50,821 nt of DNA, taken from assembly GCA_029258795.1 (NCBI GenBank), contig JAPDKB010000002.1, forward strand, positions 1 through 50,821, written 5' to 3'. Under the pieces are notes generated by a model. That model was not told where the DNA came from, did no database searches, and saw only the letters and a program-made list of their open reading frames with translations. The translations under genes were made by a program, and so were the position numbers. The number at the start of each line of letters is the position of its first letter. The first letter of the stretch is position 1. This document shows, one piece after another, positions 21,229-29,120 of the stretch. Source of the DNA: an archaeon (GTDB lineage: Archaea > EX4484-52 > WAPT01).

Positions 21229-22176
21229 ATGAGATTAAAATTGCGGAGAACTGATAGAAAACGAGTTGTTTTCATAATGATTACTGCGATCATTCTATTG
21301 ATTCTTAACTCTGCAGCATCACATGCCATAAGTTTGGGTGATGTGCCTCCCTCAACTACGCAGATATTTCTCTCCCCCGGAGAAACAGCAAAAATAAAGC
21401 TGGGATTCTTTAACCCGGGAGAGGAAGACATATCAGTGAGTTTGAGCTATGATGGACAGATAGAATCCACAGGCGGCATCCCTGATTTGAGAGTGTATCT
21501 TCAATCTAAAAGCGGGAGTGAGTTGAGCTCTTTCGTGCTTCCCGGAGGTACAGCAACTACCACTCCATCTTCCGGCAAGGACTGGGTTCTCATGCCTGAT
21601 GGCAAAACGTATGTTGAGTTGAAGCCCGTTTACGTTGTTTTTGATGTGCCATCCAAGTCCATATTTGCCAGAAATAGGTATAAGATTGTGGTTTACGCAA
21701 GAGCGATGAGCATGGAGAGCGCTTCAAGCGAGAATGTGGGCACGATCTACCAGAAAATAGGGCAGGAGAGACAATACACCTTTGATGTAGTAATCAGGAC
21801 ATCAGCAATTTCCTCGGTTGGAGAGGAGAGTAATGAAGCTTACACTGCTGGCGATACAGATTTAACCACCACTGACACCTCCCTTCAGCAGAATTATGAA
21901 ACGGGAGGAGAAGAGCTTACAACCACAACTGAAGAGAATGGTGGGGAAGGCGAGTTAACGAGTAAGGGTGGAGGAAATGAGGAGGAAATAAGTGAGGAAG
22001 GGAGTGGGGAAACACAAGAGGTATTTGAAAATCCAACAATAGGGGGTGAGAAAACGGAAAATAGGGAGAGAGGTGTCACAGGTTTGCTTACTGCAAGCAA
22101 ATCCAAAATCAACGCACATACAATAATAATAGTTCTTCTTGGGATAGCAGGAATCGCGTTTGTCTGGAAAAGATGA
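21229..22176 (+). CDS. Exported protein with carboxy-terminal membrane anchor
   Basis: The ATG at 21229 follows GGTGAAGG; a TTG one codon upstream is also in frame. The 315-residue product has a basic start and signal peptide (about 9-30), then a beta-rich domain opening with a hydrophobic/proline stretch (about 35-195) in which a sentence such as FLSPGETAKIKLGFFNPG suggests an Ig-like adhesive or assembly fold. An acidic, Thr/Gly/Glu-rich linker (about 205-285) leads to one membrane helix at about 293-312 ending in VWKR. It lies 25 bases after the giant gene and is the last gene of the run. Its architecture fits a membrane tether for the giant protein, though this is inference from order and topology only. 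Confidence 0.75.
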   Translation: MRLKLRRTDRKRVVFIMITAIILLILNSAASHAISLGDVPPSTTQIFLSPGETAKIKLGFFNPGEEDISVSLSYDGQIESTGGIPDLRVYLQSKSGSELSSFVLPGGTATTTPSSGKDWVLMPDGKTYVELKPVYVVFDVPSKSIFARNRYKIVVYARAMSMESASSENVGTIYQKIGQERQYTFDVVIRTSAISSVGEESNEAYTAGDTDLTTTDTSLQQNYETGGEELTTTTEENGGEGELTSKGGGNEEEISEEGSGETQEVFENPTIGGEKTENRERGVTGLLTASKSKINAHTIIIVLLGIAGIAFVWKR

Positions 22177-22181
22177 AAGAA

Positions 22182-22697
22182 TCAGTCCACATATCTCACA
22201 ACTTCGTCAAGCGGTTTTCTTGTTGAGGTTGGCTTTTCTGCAGGGTAACCAACGGTTATTATGGCTACAGGTCTCTCGATGGGGGGAACCCTGACTATAG
22301 ATGCAACTTCCTCTTCGTTAAAAGCTCCAATCCAGCATGTTCCAAGCCCTAGATCATAAGCTCTGAGAAGCATGTTCTGAATGGCTGCTGCAGTGTCCTG
22401 AATTGCGTAGAGCTCTACACCCCTCCTGCCGTAGAACTTATCTATCTCATCTCTATCGAAGGTCACAACAATGGAGACCGGGGCTTCAATTATCTGCTTC
22501 TGCATGTACGAAGCTTTCATCAGCTTTTCTCTTAAATCCCTGTTTCTTACCACGTAGAAGCGCCATGTCTGTGTGTTGCCTGCAGAAGGAGCCCATATCG
22601 CAGCTTCAAGAATTTCTCGGATTTTTTCATCTTCCACCTCTTTCTGTTCGTACTTCCTTATACTCCTCCTTCCCATTATTGCGTCTTTGACCTCCAT
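22182..22697 (-). CDS. Nitroreductase-family flavoprotein
   Basis: A 171-residue protein of the nitroreductase superfamily, FMN-dependent NAD(P)H oxidoreductases. The amino terminus has the family signature RRSIRKY (about 10-16) for phosphate binding, followed by APSAGNTQTWRF (about 37-48). The second half has DTAAAIQNMLLRAYDLGLGTCWIG, which includes the FMN/dimer-interface segment, and the closing VGYPAEKP motif. The length is typical of the short archaeal members. It converges with the surface-protein operon with only five bases between stops and stands upstream of nothing on its own strand, so it is probably a single-gene unit. The physiological substrate cannot be told from sequence. Confidence 0.9.
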   Translation of the reverse strand: MEVKDAIMGRRSIRKYEQKEVEDEKIREILEAAIWAPSAGNTQTWRFYVVRNRDLREKLMKASYMQKQIIEAPVSIVVTFDRDEIDKFYGRRGVELYAIQDTAAAIQNMLLRAYDLGLGTCWIGAFNEEEVASIVRVPPIERPVAIITVGYPAEKPTSTRKPLDEVVRYVD

Positions 22698-22730
22698 AAA
22701 GTGAGGTTACACATCCAACCTATATATAAT

Positions 22731-23660
22731 TTACTCTTCCTCCGGATACCTATCACACCTCAGCAGCTTTTTCATCGGGAACATCTTGGTGCTTAAATAC
22801 TTGAAGCCCATATCCGGAAATATGACTGCCACTCTTGCATTTTTATTTCTTGCAATTTCCCTTGCAACGTGAAGTGCTGCCCCACTCGACATACCCACCA
22901 GCAAACCGTTTGTTCTTGCAAGCCATCTTGCTGATTCGTAAGCATCCTCTTCATTCACATAAACAACATCGTCAATCACACTTTCGTCCAGAATCCGTGG
23001 CTTGAAACACCTCTTCAGGTTTCTCAAGCCCTGGATGTTACTGTCATCATCCGGCTCGACACCCACCACCTTTATTTCAGGATTCTTTTCCTTCAAAAAT
23101 TTTCCAACGCCCGTTATCGTTCCTCCAGTTCCTACACCAGCCACAAAGTGAGTTATCTTTCCATCCATCTGATGCCAGATTTCTGGAGCGGTGGTTTCAT
23201 AATGGGCCTTAATGTTAGCTTCATTGCTGTACTGGTCCAGCCATACGAACTTCTCCGGCATTTTTTCCACAAGATTTTTTATGTATTCAAACGCTCCGTC
23301 AGTCCCTTTCTCAGCAGGAGTCAACACAACCTCACAGCCAAGTGCCATCAATATTTTTCTCCTCTCCACAGACACGGATTCGGGCATTGCCACCAGAACT
23401 CTGTAGCCCTTAACAGCCGCAACCACCCCAATCCCTATCCCCATGTTTCCGGAAGTTGCCTCCACTATTATTTTATCCTTGGTTAACAACCCTTTTTTCT
23501 CCGCCTCCTCCACCATATAAAGCGCGGCTCTATCCTTAACCGAACCGCCGGGATTCATACCCTCCAGCTTGGCCCAAATTTCACCATAACTTTCATCCAT
23601 CTTTATTTTGACCATCGGCGTCTCTCCTATCAGCTCCAGAGTTGATGCTGCCACTTTCAT
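22731..23660 (-). CDS. cysM: Cysteine synthase (PLP-dependent, CysK/CysM family)
   Basis: A fold-type II PLP enzyme of 309 residues that would make cysteine from O-acetylserine or O-phosphoserine and sulfide. PLP lysine lies in PGGSVKDRA (about residue 41); SGNMGIG is the substrate loop; GTGGTITG is the phosphate-binding loop; GMSSGAA closes the active site. The start is moved from the longer frame (23681) to the ATG at 23660, because the bases just before it form an almost complete Shine-Dalgarno site, GGAGGTGA, that otherwise would be coding. O-acetylserine versus O-phosphoserine use is not decided by what I can see. Cystathionine beta-synthase-type activity is a less likely alternative. 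Confidence 0.9.
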   Translation of the reverse strand: MKVAASTLELIGETPMVKIKMDESYGEIWAKLEGMNPGGSVKDRAALYMVEEAEKKGLLTKDKIIVEATSGNMGIGIGVVAAVKGYRVLVAMPESVSVERRKILMALGCEVVLTPAEKGTDGAFEYIKNLVEKMPEKFVWLDQYSNEANIKAHYETTAPEIWHQMDGKITHFVAGVGTGGTITGVGKFLKEKNPEIKVVGVEPDDDSNIQGLRNLKRCFKPRILDESVIDDVVYVNEEDAYESARWLARTNGLLVGMSSGAALHVAREIARNKNARVAVIFPDMGFKYLSTKMFPMKKLLRCDRYPEEE

Positions 23661-23798
23661 GTTAACATTCACCTCCTCCATCGTTTTGCAGAAAAGAGCG
23701 GAAACTTATAATTACATCTTTAGAAGAATTCAGGACAAACAGCGCCACCCTTCATCATGGCTTTAATAACATCGTTATATCTTTATAAAAGTTTTCAT

Positions 23799-24407
23799 TC
23801 AGCGCTTTTCAGCAATGAGAAGGTAGGACTTTCTGTTGAGGATATCCCGTCTCACTTCCAGAACTTTAACTATTCTGAAATCGCGGAAAAGATCGAGAAG
23901 CTTGTTCTTTGTGAAGCGGTGGAGGTGGAGATGTCTTGAGGAGACCCATTTTTTGGTGGAGAGAAATAGGAGAAGTGAATCAAAGAGGAAGATGGAAGAG
24001 CCCCTGAACAGCTCTTTTGGGACAAGGATGTAAACTCTACCTCCTTTCTTCAAAATTCTTTTCATTTCCACCACGCAGTTTTCCGGTTGAGGTAAGTGTT
24101 CCAGCAGGTGGGAGCACACGACGCAATCAAACGCTTCTGACTTGAATGGTAGCGTTTGCCCATCACCTTTTATAAAAAGAAAATCGTGCCCGTTGTATGT
24201 ATTCCCTATATCTATGCCAACCAGTTCATTTGCTTTGTTTTTTTCCTGAACCAGTTTTATCACTCTACTATTACCACACCCTATGTCGAGAAGTATTTCA
24301 CACCTTTTTATGATTCTTGTCAAGAAATCGATGTCCAGAGCCATCAGCTTTTTATCTCTCAACATGTCTTTTATGCGGAACATTCCGTTTTCGTACGGGA
24401 TTCCCAT
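23799..24407 (-). CDS. Class I SAM-dependent methyltransferase
   Basis: A Rossmann-fold methyltransferase: motif I LLDIGCGNSRVI, an acidic residue after the second strand (GIDIG), then DCVVCSHLLEHLPQP and RILKKGGRVYILVP, typical of Methyltransf_11-type enzymes. The longest frame starts at 24533, but that runs through the tRNA-Trp gene, so the true start lies further in. The first ATG clear of the tRNA is at 24407 (about 202 residues); a TTG at 24452 would keep an extra 15 plausible residues. The substrate is unknown; the carboxy-terminal hydrophobic segment (SIFLFDSLLLFLS) is seen in methyltransferases acting on lipids or surface glycans, but that is a weak hint. Confidence 0.8.
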   Translation of the reverse strand: MGIPYENGMFRIKDMLRDKKLMALDIDFLTRIIKRCEILLDIGCGNSRVIKLVQEKNKANELVGIDIGNTYNGHDFLFIKGDGQTLPFKSEAFDCVVCSHLLEHLPQPENCVVEMKRILKKGGRVYILVPKELFRGSSIFLFDSLLLFLSTKKWVSSRHLHLHRFTKNKLLDLFRDFRIVKVLEVRRDILNRKSYLLIAEKR

Positions 24408-24430
24408 AGTTTTCCAAATGTCCGTTGAAA

Positions 24431-24440
24431 ACTTTAAAAA
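24431..24440 (+). promoter_or_regulatory. TATA box for tRNA-Trp
   Basis: ACTTTAAAAA lies about 38 bases before the mature 5' end of tRNA-Trp, leaving room for a short 5' leader. It falls close to the probable start of the divergent methyltransferase gene. Confidence 0.5.
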
Positions 24441-24509
24441 CCATGACCTCAAATAATTATTGTTCTCTACGGTGGGGGCGTGGTGTAGTGGCATCACGGT
24501 GGGCTCCAG

Positions 24510-24568
24510 ACGCAAGCTGGAGCGCTGACGCAAGGATGATCTGCGGTGGGTGTGTCAAGCTGGGAGAC
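24510..24568 (+). ncRNA. tRNA-Trp anticodon-loop intron with C/D-type guide
   Basis: Within this intron CTGGAGC (24517-24523) is complementary to the exon GCTCCAG around the anticodon, and a CTGA box (24525-24528) follows after one base. The fifth base before CTGA is G24520, which pairs with C34 of the anticodon, as the box C/D N+5 rule requires for 2'-O-methylation. A degenerate C-like box (ATGATCT, from 24536) lies eight bases further on. Pre-tRNA-Trp introns guiding C34 methylation are known in euryarchaea. Here the pairing is directly visible; that it forms an active box C/D particle, possibly after circularisation, is inference. Confidence 0.65.
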
Positions 24569-24589
24569 ACCCACTGACCGGGGTTCGAT

Positions 24590-24630
24590 GGCCGCTTTCA
24601 ACTCGTGCACGCAGATTTTGCGGCCGGAAA
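24590..24630 (+). other. T-loop intron of tRNA-Trp
   Basis: This 41-nt insertion splits the T-loop between positions 59 and 60. The outer helix is the T-stem itself, the central 4-bp helix is TTCG (24584-24587) with CGGA (24625-24628), and two 3-nt bulges (24588-24590 and 24629-24631) lie on opposite strands. Cutting after the second bulge base restores a 7-base T-loop. Confidence 0.8.
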
Positions 24631-24683
24631 TCCCTGCGCCCCCACCACATTTTTATTTTTACAAGCAGAGGGAGGTGCCGAAG

Positions 24684-24836
24684 GTGCTTGATGAGATTCT
24701 TGCAAATCTGGAGAAGAACAGGAGGAATCTAACGATAAAAGAGAAAGCTCTGCTTGACATGCTTGAAAGCGTGAGGCAGAGAGATGAAGAAGCTAAAAAA
24801 GCAGGGAGGGACAGTTTTAAGAGGCCGCTGGAGTGA
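24684..24836 (+). CDS. Small charged helical protein (about 50 aa)
   Basis: A GTG at 24684 follows GGAGGTG (24671-24677) with a 6-base spacer, and the frame then encodes about 50 residues, largely helical and charged (DEILANLEKNRR, ESVRQRDEEAKKAGRD). It starts 36 bases after tRNA-Trp. A longer frame beginning inside the tRNA is not credible. The strong Shine-Dalgarno site is the main support; I recognise no family. Confidence 0.45.
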   Translation: MLDEILANLEKNRRNLTIKEKALLDMLESVRQRDEEAKKAGRDSFKRPLE

Positions 24837-24909
24837 GGGGTTTGGGTGTGAATAAAACAACAGAGTTTCTTCGAAAATTTTAAATATTATTATCATAAAA
24901 ATTATTATC

Positions 24910-26319
24910 ATGATAATAAAATTCTACAACAGGAAAAAAGAGCTCGAACTCCTGAAAAAAGTGAGGAGACCTTTTTTAGCGGTAATCTACGGAAGGAGAA
25001 GAATTGGCAAAACAAGACTCGTCCTTGAATTTGTGAAAGACGATAATTATGTGTATTTCTTTGTCAATCCCAGAAAATCCGAAGTCATGCTTATTGAAGA
25101 ATTTTCAAATCTTTTGAAAGAGAAGATGAACATACCCGATTATGTTTCTCCAACTTTCTGGGAAGAGTTCTTTGATCTGCTGTTTGAGTATGATGGCGTC
25201 GTGATTTTTGATGAATTTCAGTGGTTTCTGGAAGTCGGACGGGAAGTGCCGTACATTTTACAGAAGTTCTGGGATGTGAGAGACAAAAAGCCCACGATCA
25301 TAATTACGGGCTCAATCGTTGGCATGCTGAAAAAGCTCTTCGTGGAGGAGGGAGCACCACTTTTCAAAAGAGCAGAAGTGATTATGAACTTGAAACCTCT
25401 GGATATCGGAACGATTTTCACGATGCTTGGGGATATGGGAATCAGAGATATCGAGGAAAAGTTCAAGATTTACATGATCTTCGGCGGTGTACCTTATTAT
25501 TATGCTCTAATCAATAAATATGGTGCGAGGGATGTTGAGAACATAATAAAGGAACTGATAGTTGAAGAGAACGCACCGCTGAGAAGAGAGGTTGAGGATG
25601 TAATTGTGGAATCCTTCAAGAGGGAATACAAAACCTATCTTGCCATCCTTTATGCGATAGCTGAAGGAAAGACGAAGTTCGAGGAGATAGCATCCGTTGC
25701 GGGCGTAAAGGTCACGTCTCTCCCTGCATACCTCAATGACCTCATGAATATGCTCGATCTCATAGAAAGACAACCAGTCGGATTCAAAAAAAGACATATT
25801 TATCTGATTAAGGACAGGTTCCACAATTTCTGGCTGAGATACATCTACAAGTACTCGAGTATTTCGAGCAGCGAGCGGCTTTTTGAGTTGATAATGGAGA
25901 CGATAAACTACTTTTACGGGTGGAGTTTTGAGGTGACCTGCAGGGAGATCACACCTCTGCTGTTTCCACAGATGGAAAATATAATGCGATATCACGGCTA
26001 CCTCAGAAGGAAAGGTAAGCGTGAGGTGTTCGAGATAGACATCGTTGCCCTCAACGAACAAACTAAAGAAATCCTCTTCGCAGAATGCAAATGGCAGGAT
26101 GGTGTTGACGCGGGCAAAGTTGTTGAGGAGCTTGCTGAGAAAGCAAGGCATGTTGAATGGCACAACGATGAGAGAAAGGAAAGCTTTGCTGTGTTTGCGA
26201 AGAGCTTCAGCAAGAGAATTGATGAGTTTGAGGAGAAGAAAGTTTATTGTTTTGACCTGGAGGATATGGAGAGGGTGATCAAAGCGAATTCTGCTCGATA
26301 CGGGCTTCAAAAGGTGTGA
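24910..26319 (+). CDS. Archaeal ATPase with DUF234-type nuclease-like domain
   Basis: A 469-residue protein of the archaeal ATPase family (PF01637-like, MNS clade of STAND NTPases). P-loop GRRRIGKT is at about 28-35 and Walker B VVIFDEFQW at about 96-104. A winged-helix-like middle region (KTKFEEIASVAGVKVTSLPAYLNDL) and a carboxy-terminal DUF234-type domain follow, the latter with EIDIVAL then FAECKW at about 376-396, the D...E-x-K arrangement of the restriction-endonuclease fold. A TATA box (ATTTTAAATATT, near 24877) lies about 25 bases before the ATG, so the mRNA is probably leaderless. It is a tandem paralogue of the next gene, with a nearly identical carboxy-terminal 90 residues. Such ATPases are common in archaeal accessory regions; a role in defence or mobile-element control is inference. 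Confidence 0.88.
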   Translation: MIIKFYNRKKELELLKKVRRPFLAVIYGRRRIGKTRLVLEFVKDDNYVYFFVNPRKSEVMLIEEFSNLLKEKMNIPDYVSPTFWEEFFDLLFEYDGVVIFDEFQWFLEVGREVPYILQKFWDVRDKKPTIIITGSIVGMLKKLFVEEGAPLFKRAEVIMNLKPLDIGTIFTMLGDMGIRDIEEKFKIYMIFGGVPYYYALINKYGARDVENIIKELIVEENAPLRREVEDVIVESFKREYKTYLAILYAIAEGKTKFEEIASVAGVKVTSLPAYLNDLMNMLDLIERQPVGFKKRHIYLIKDRFHNFWLRYIYKYSSISSSERLFELIMETINYFYGWSFEVTCREITPLLFPQMENIMRYHGYLRRKGKREVFEIDIVALNEQTKEILFAECKWQDGVDAGKVVEELAEKARHVEWHNDERKESFAVFAKSFSKRIDEFEEKKVYCFDLEDMERVIKANSARYGLQKV

Positions 26320-26357
26320 TGCAATGATTTTTAAATTTTCGGATTTACATGATAATC

Positions 26358-27788
26358 ATGCAAAAGATAAAGTTTGTGGACAGGGAGCAGGAGCTTGAGT
26401 GGCTTGAGAACATCTATCGAAGGAAGGGCTTCAAACTTGTCGTTATCTTCGGGAGGAGAAGGGTCGGTAAGACTGAGCTCTTGAAGGAATTCCAGAAAGA
26501 CAAGAAACACATCTATTACCTATGCGATAAAGGAGGAACCGTAAAAAACGCGAGAGAATTCGCCAGAATAGCAAGCGTATTTTTTAACGATGTCCCACCA
26601 TCGGTTGAGAGGGGATTCGAGGATGTGTTCGAATACATAAAACGCCGAATCCAACCGGATGAGAAGATTGTAATCACAATTGACGAGTTTCCGTATCTGG
26701 TCGAGAAAGACCCCGCCATTCCCTCGATTTTTCAAAAAGTGGTGGACGAGATACTTAATGACACAGAGGTTATGCTCATCCTGTGCGGATCTTCGATGGG
26801 TATGATGTACGAGCACACTATAAGCTCCAAGTCTCCGCTGTACGGAAGAAAGAGCGGAATGTGGGAGGTGAGGCCGTTCTCATTTTTAGACGTCTGCAAA
26901 TTTTTCGAGAGACTCCCTTTTCATAAAGTTGTCGAGATATATTCGGTTTTCGGCAACATACCTGCATATCTCAAGGAGGTTGACTCCTCACTGACCTTGG
27001 AGGATAACATAAAACAAAAGATAATGCAAAAAGGCTCCCCGCTCTACAGAGAGCCCGAAATTCTGCTTCTGGAGGAGTTCAGAGACCCATCGCCATACCA
27101 GAACATACTTGAAGCCATGACCCGTGAGGCATCACTGAGCAAGATCGCATCGAGGGCTGGAATAGAGGCCAAGGACATGCCCAAGTATCTCAGCAAGCTG
27201 ATGCAGCTCTCGCTGATAAGAAAAGAGCTGCCGGTCACCCAAAGAAAGGGCAAGAAAACCCTGTATTTCGTAGAGGACAATCTATTTTACTTCTGGTTCA
27301 GGTTCTGCAGCAGGAATCTCTCATACCTTGAGGAGGGGAAGGAGGAGTTCGTATTCAAGGAATATGTGAGCGGGGAACTGCACAGGGTCGTAGGCATGGT
27401 GTTTGAGAGAGTCTGCAGGGAACTTATCCCTGTAGTATTTCCCAAGGCATGGGACAGGATTGGAAGATGGTGGGGATTCAGGAGAAACGAAAGTGGAGGA
27501 AGAGTGATCGAAGAGATCGACGTCGTAGCATTAAACGATCAAACTAAAGAAATCCTCTTCGCAGAATGCAAATGGCAGGATAATGTTGATGCGAGGAAGG
27601 TTGTTGAGGAGCTTGCTGAGAAAGCTCAGCATGTTGAATGGAACAACAATGAAAGAAAGGAGAGCTTTGCTGTATTTGCGAAGAGCTTCAGCAAAAGGAT
27701 TGATGAGTTTGAGGGGAAGGAAGTTTATTGTTTTGACATGGAGGATATGGAGAGGATTGTGATGGACGCTTCTCATCAGGAGAGCTGA
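26358..27788 (+). CDS. Second archaeal ATPase with DUF234-type domain
   Basis: This 476-residue paralogue of the preceding gene has P-loop GRRRVGKTE at about 32, Walker B IVITIDEFPYL at about 104, a winged-helix segment (SLSKIASRAGIEAKDMPKYLSKL) and a DUF234-type end with EIDVVAL then FAECKWQD. I take the ATG at 26358 because a TATA-like TTTTTAAATTTTC sits about 25 bases upstream, which suggests a leaderless message; an ATG at 26349 is three codons earlier. The DNA at 27541-27581 matches 26061-26101 almost exactly, whereas the amino-terminal halves are quite different. It converges with the next gene and the two overlap by 13 bases. Function unknown beyond NTP hydrolysis and a probable nucleic-acid-binding or nuclease domain. 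Confidence 0.88.
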   Translation: MQKIKFVDREQELEWLENIYRRKGFKLVVIFGRRRVGKTELLKEFQKDKKHIYYLCDKGGTVKNAREFARIASVFFNDVPPSVERGFEDVFEYIKRRIQPDEKIVITIDEFPYLVEKDPAIPSIFQKVVDEILNDTEVMLILCGSSMGMMYEHTISSKSPLYGRKSGMWEVRPFSFLDVCKFFERLPFHKVVEIYSVFGNIPAYLKEVDSSLTLEDNIKQKIMQKGSPLYREPEILLLEEFRDPSPYQNILEAMTREASLSKIASRAGIEAKDMPKYLSKLMQLSLIRKELPVTQRKGKKTLYFVEDNLFYFWFRFCSRNLSYLEEGKEEFVFKEYVSGELHRVVGMVFERVCRELIPVVFPKAWDRIGRWWGFRRNESGGRVIEEIDVVALNDQTKEILFAECKWQDNVDARKVVEELAEKAQHVEWNNNERKESFAVFAKSFSKRIDEFEGKEVYCFDMEDMERIVMDASHQES

Positions 27789-29047
27789 TTGGCGAACAAC
27801 ACTTTCATTATCGGCACAAGTTTTATCATGCGGTCATCGAATTTCATCTCCTTTTCTGGTCCGCTGTAAATCACGTATCCGAGCTTGGTGGAGAACTTTC
27901 TCATGAAATAGAGAAGGGGTTTCAAATCCCCTTTCTTGAGTGTATCCTTTGCTTTCACCTCAATTGGGATGATATCGTCACCATCCACCTTGAGAAAATC
28001 CACCTCCTTGGAGCCATGCCTCCAGTACTTATCGAGAGCAAGAGATGCCATTACGAGGTTTTCAAAGATGCTACCTGCTTTTATAGAGGGATTGTATGGA
28101 TACGCGAGAGAGGGGTGGTAAGGATAGATTTTTCTCATCTTTCTTGATTCCGCACGAACTGACGGTCTGAAGTTTGTTACCGATTTCACTACCTTTCCGA
28201 ACTCCAAGTAGGAGATGTGTCTGCTGAGGGTCTGCTTGTGCACCCCCAAATCCTTTGCCAGTTCCGTCAAGTTCAGGATCGTCCCAACATCCCGCATGAA
28301 TATGTTCAGGAGTGTCATCAAAAGTTTGAGGTTGATCCCTTCAAAACTCTGAGGGATGTCGGACTTCACGATTTTCTCCACCACCAGTTCCCTTATGTAC
28401 TCGTTTATCCTCCTTTTGTCGCTCCATTTCACTATCTCCGGAAACGGTCGCCTCACGTAATCATCAAATATGGCTTTCAGTCTGGAGTGATAAAGCTCGT
28501 AGCTCTCCACGGGTCTGTTGTAGTAAAGCTCCGCAAATTCCTGAAGCGTGAGCGGCTTCACCTCAACGGAGAAGAATCGGCCTGCGAGATCTTTGAGTGC
28601 ATCCCTCCACAGCCCGATGTTGGCTGAGCCGGAGACGCATAGCTTGACGTTCGGCAGAGAGTCGTAGAGAAGCTTTATTTTTGAACTCCACCCCTCAAGT
28701 TTGTGTATTTCATCCAGAAAGATGTAAACTCTCTCGCGTTTCCAGTTAACTTTGGTCATGACCTCATATTCTTCCAGAATTCTGAGGGGATCCTCAATTC
28801 TTTCATCAAAGGAAAAGTAGAGTATGTTTTTATGGTTCACATCCCTTTTCAGAAGCTCTTCTATAAGCTGGTACATCAGTGTGGTTTTGCCCACCCTCCT
28901 CAAACCTGAGATGAGAATTATCTGGCGGTAATTGAAAAACAGATTCTCAAGTTCGTGAAACACCTTTCTTCTGTATGGCTTGGCCTTCTCGTTTGATATT
29001 GACCCATCCACCCACCACTCATTCAGCATCTCCAAAATCTCTCGCAT
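27776..29047 (-). CDS. AAA_14 ATPase with DUF4143-type domain
   Basis: A 423-residue protein with P-loop GLRRVGKTT (about 48-56), Walker B VYIFLDEIHKL (about 108-118), sensor-like CVSGSAN, and a winged-helix segment (LTELAKDLGVHKQTLSRHISYL, given here in part; about 262-283). It ends in a DUF4143-type region (about 325-410) with EVDF then IPIEVKA, the D...E-x-K signature of the endonuclease-like fold. Two copies of an inverted repeat surround its TATA box, so it is probably under tight, perhaps self-regulated, control. The ATG lies about 25 bases from the TATA box (leaderless). It differs in family from the two ATPases beside it. Related proteins are often linked to toxin-antitoxin-like or mobile regions; the role here is unknown. 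Confidence 0.88.
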   Translation of the reverse strand: MREILEMLNEWWVDGSISNEKAKPYRRKVFHELENLFFNYRQIILISGLRRVGKTTLMYQLIEELLKRDVNHKNILYFSFDERIEDPLRILEEYEVMTKVNWKRERVYIFLDEIHKLEGWSSKIKLLYDSLPNVKLCVSGSANIGLWRDALKDLAGRFFSVEVKPLTLQEFAELYYNRPVESYELYHSRLKAIFDDYVRRPFPEIVKWSDKRRINEYIRELVVEKIVKSDIPQSFEGINLKLLMTLLNIFMRDVGTILNLTELAKDLGVHKQTLSRHISYLEFGKVVKSVTNFRPSVRAESRKMRKIYPYHPSLAYPYNPSIKAGSIFENLVMASLALDKYWRHGSKEVDFLKVDGDDIIPIEVKAKDTLKKGDLKPLLYFMRKFSTKLGYVIYSGPEKEMKFDDRMIKLVPIMKVLFANQLS

Positions 29048-29048
29048 A

Positions 29049-29101
29049 TTAGTTCTCTATCAGAACTAAAATTTAAATTTTTGGTTCTGAACGGGAACTA
29101 A
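29049..29101. promoter_or_regulatory. Paired operators flanking the ATPase TATA box
   Basis: TTAGTTCT-N5-AGAACTAA at 29049-29069 is a perfect inverted repeat. TTGGTTCT-N5-GGAACTAA at 29081-29101 has the same spacing with one change in each arm. Their centres are 32 bases apart, about three helical turns. Between them lies the AT-rich TATA element (29068-29080, AAATTTAAATTT) of the minus-strand ATPase gene that starts at 29047. A dimeric repressor binding both would block TBP/TFB. Confidence 0.65.
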
Positions 29102-29120
29102 TGTTTTAACTAAAGGGGTT

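Larger units (their letters stand above)
24474..24647 (+). tRNA. tRNA-Trp(CCA) with two introns
   Basis: Acceptor stem 24474-24480 (GGGGGCG) pairs with 24637-24643 (CGCCCCC), followed by A and an encoded CCA. D-arm stem GTG/CAC is at 24483-24497. Anticodon stem GTGGG (24499-24503) pairs with CCCAC (24570-24574); the loop is CTCCAG plus A, with anticodon CCA at 24506-24508. T-stem CGGGG (24579-24583) pairs with CCCTG (24632-24636). Intron 1 is 24510-24568 (59 nt, position 37/38), with central helix CTCC/GGAG and bulges AGA and ACA. Intron 2 is 24590-24630 (41 nt), in the T-loop at 59/60, with central helix TTCG/CGGA, bulges ATG and AAT and inner helix GCCGC/GCGGC. Removing both gives a 74-nt tRNA including CCA with T-loop TTCGATT. 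A long run of T (TTTTTATTTTT) just downstream is a probable terminator. Confidence 0.9.

Noticed and set aside
24408-24533. Amino-terminal extension of the methyltransferase through tRNA-Trp
   Set aside because: The residues there come from the tRNA sequence and are unlike the family.
24546-24836. A 96-codon frame starting inside tRNA-Trp
   Set aside because: Its first third is tRNA sequence; only the part from 24684 has a Shine-Dalgarno site and plausible protein.
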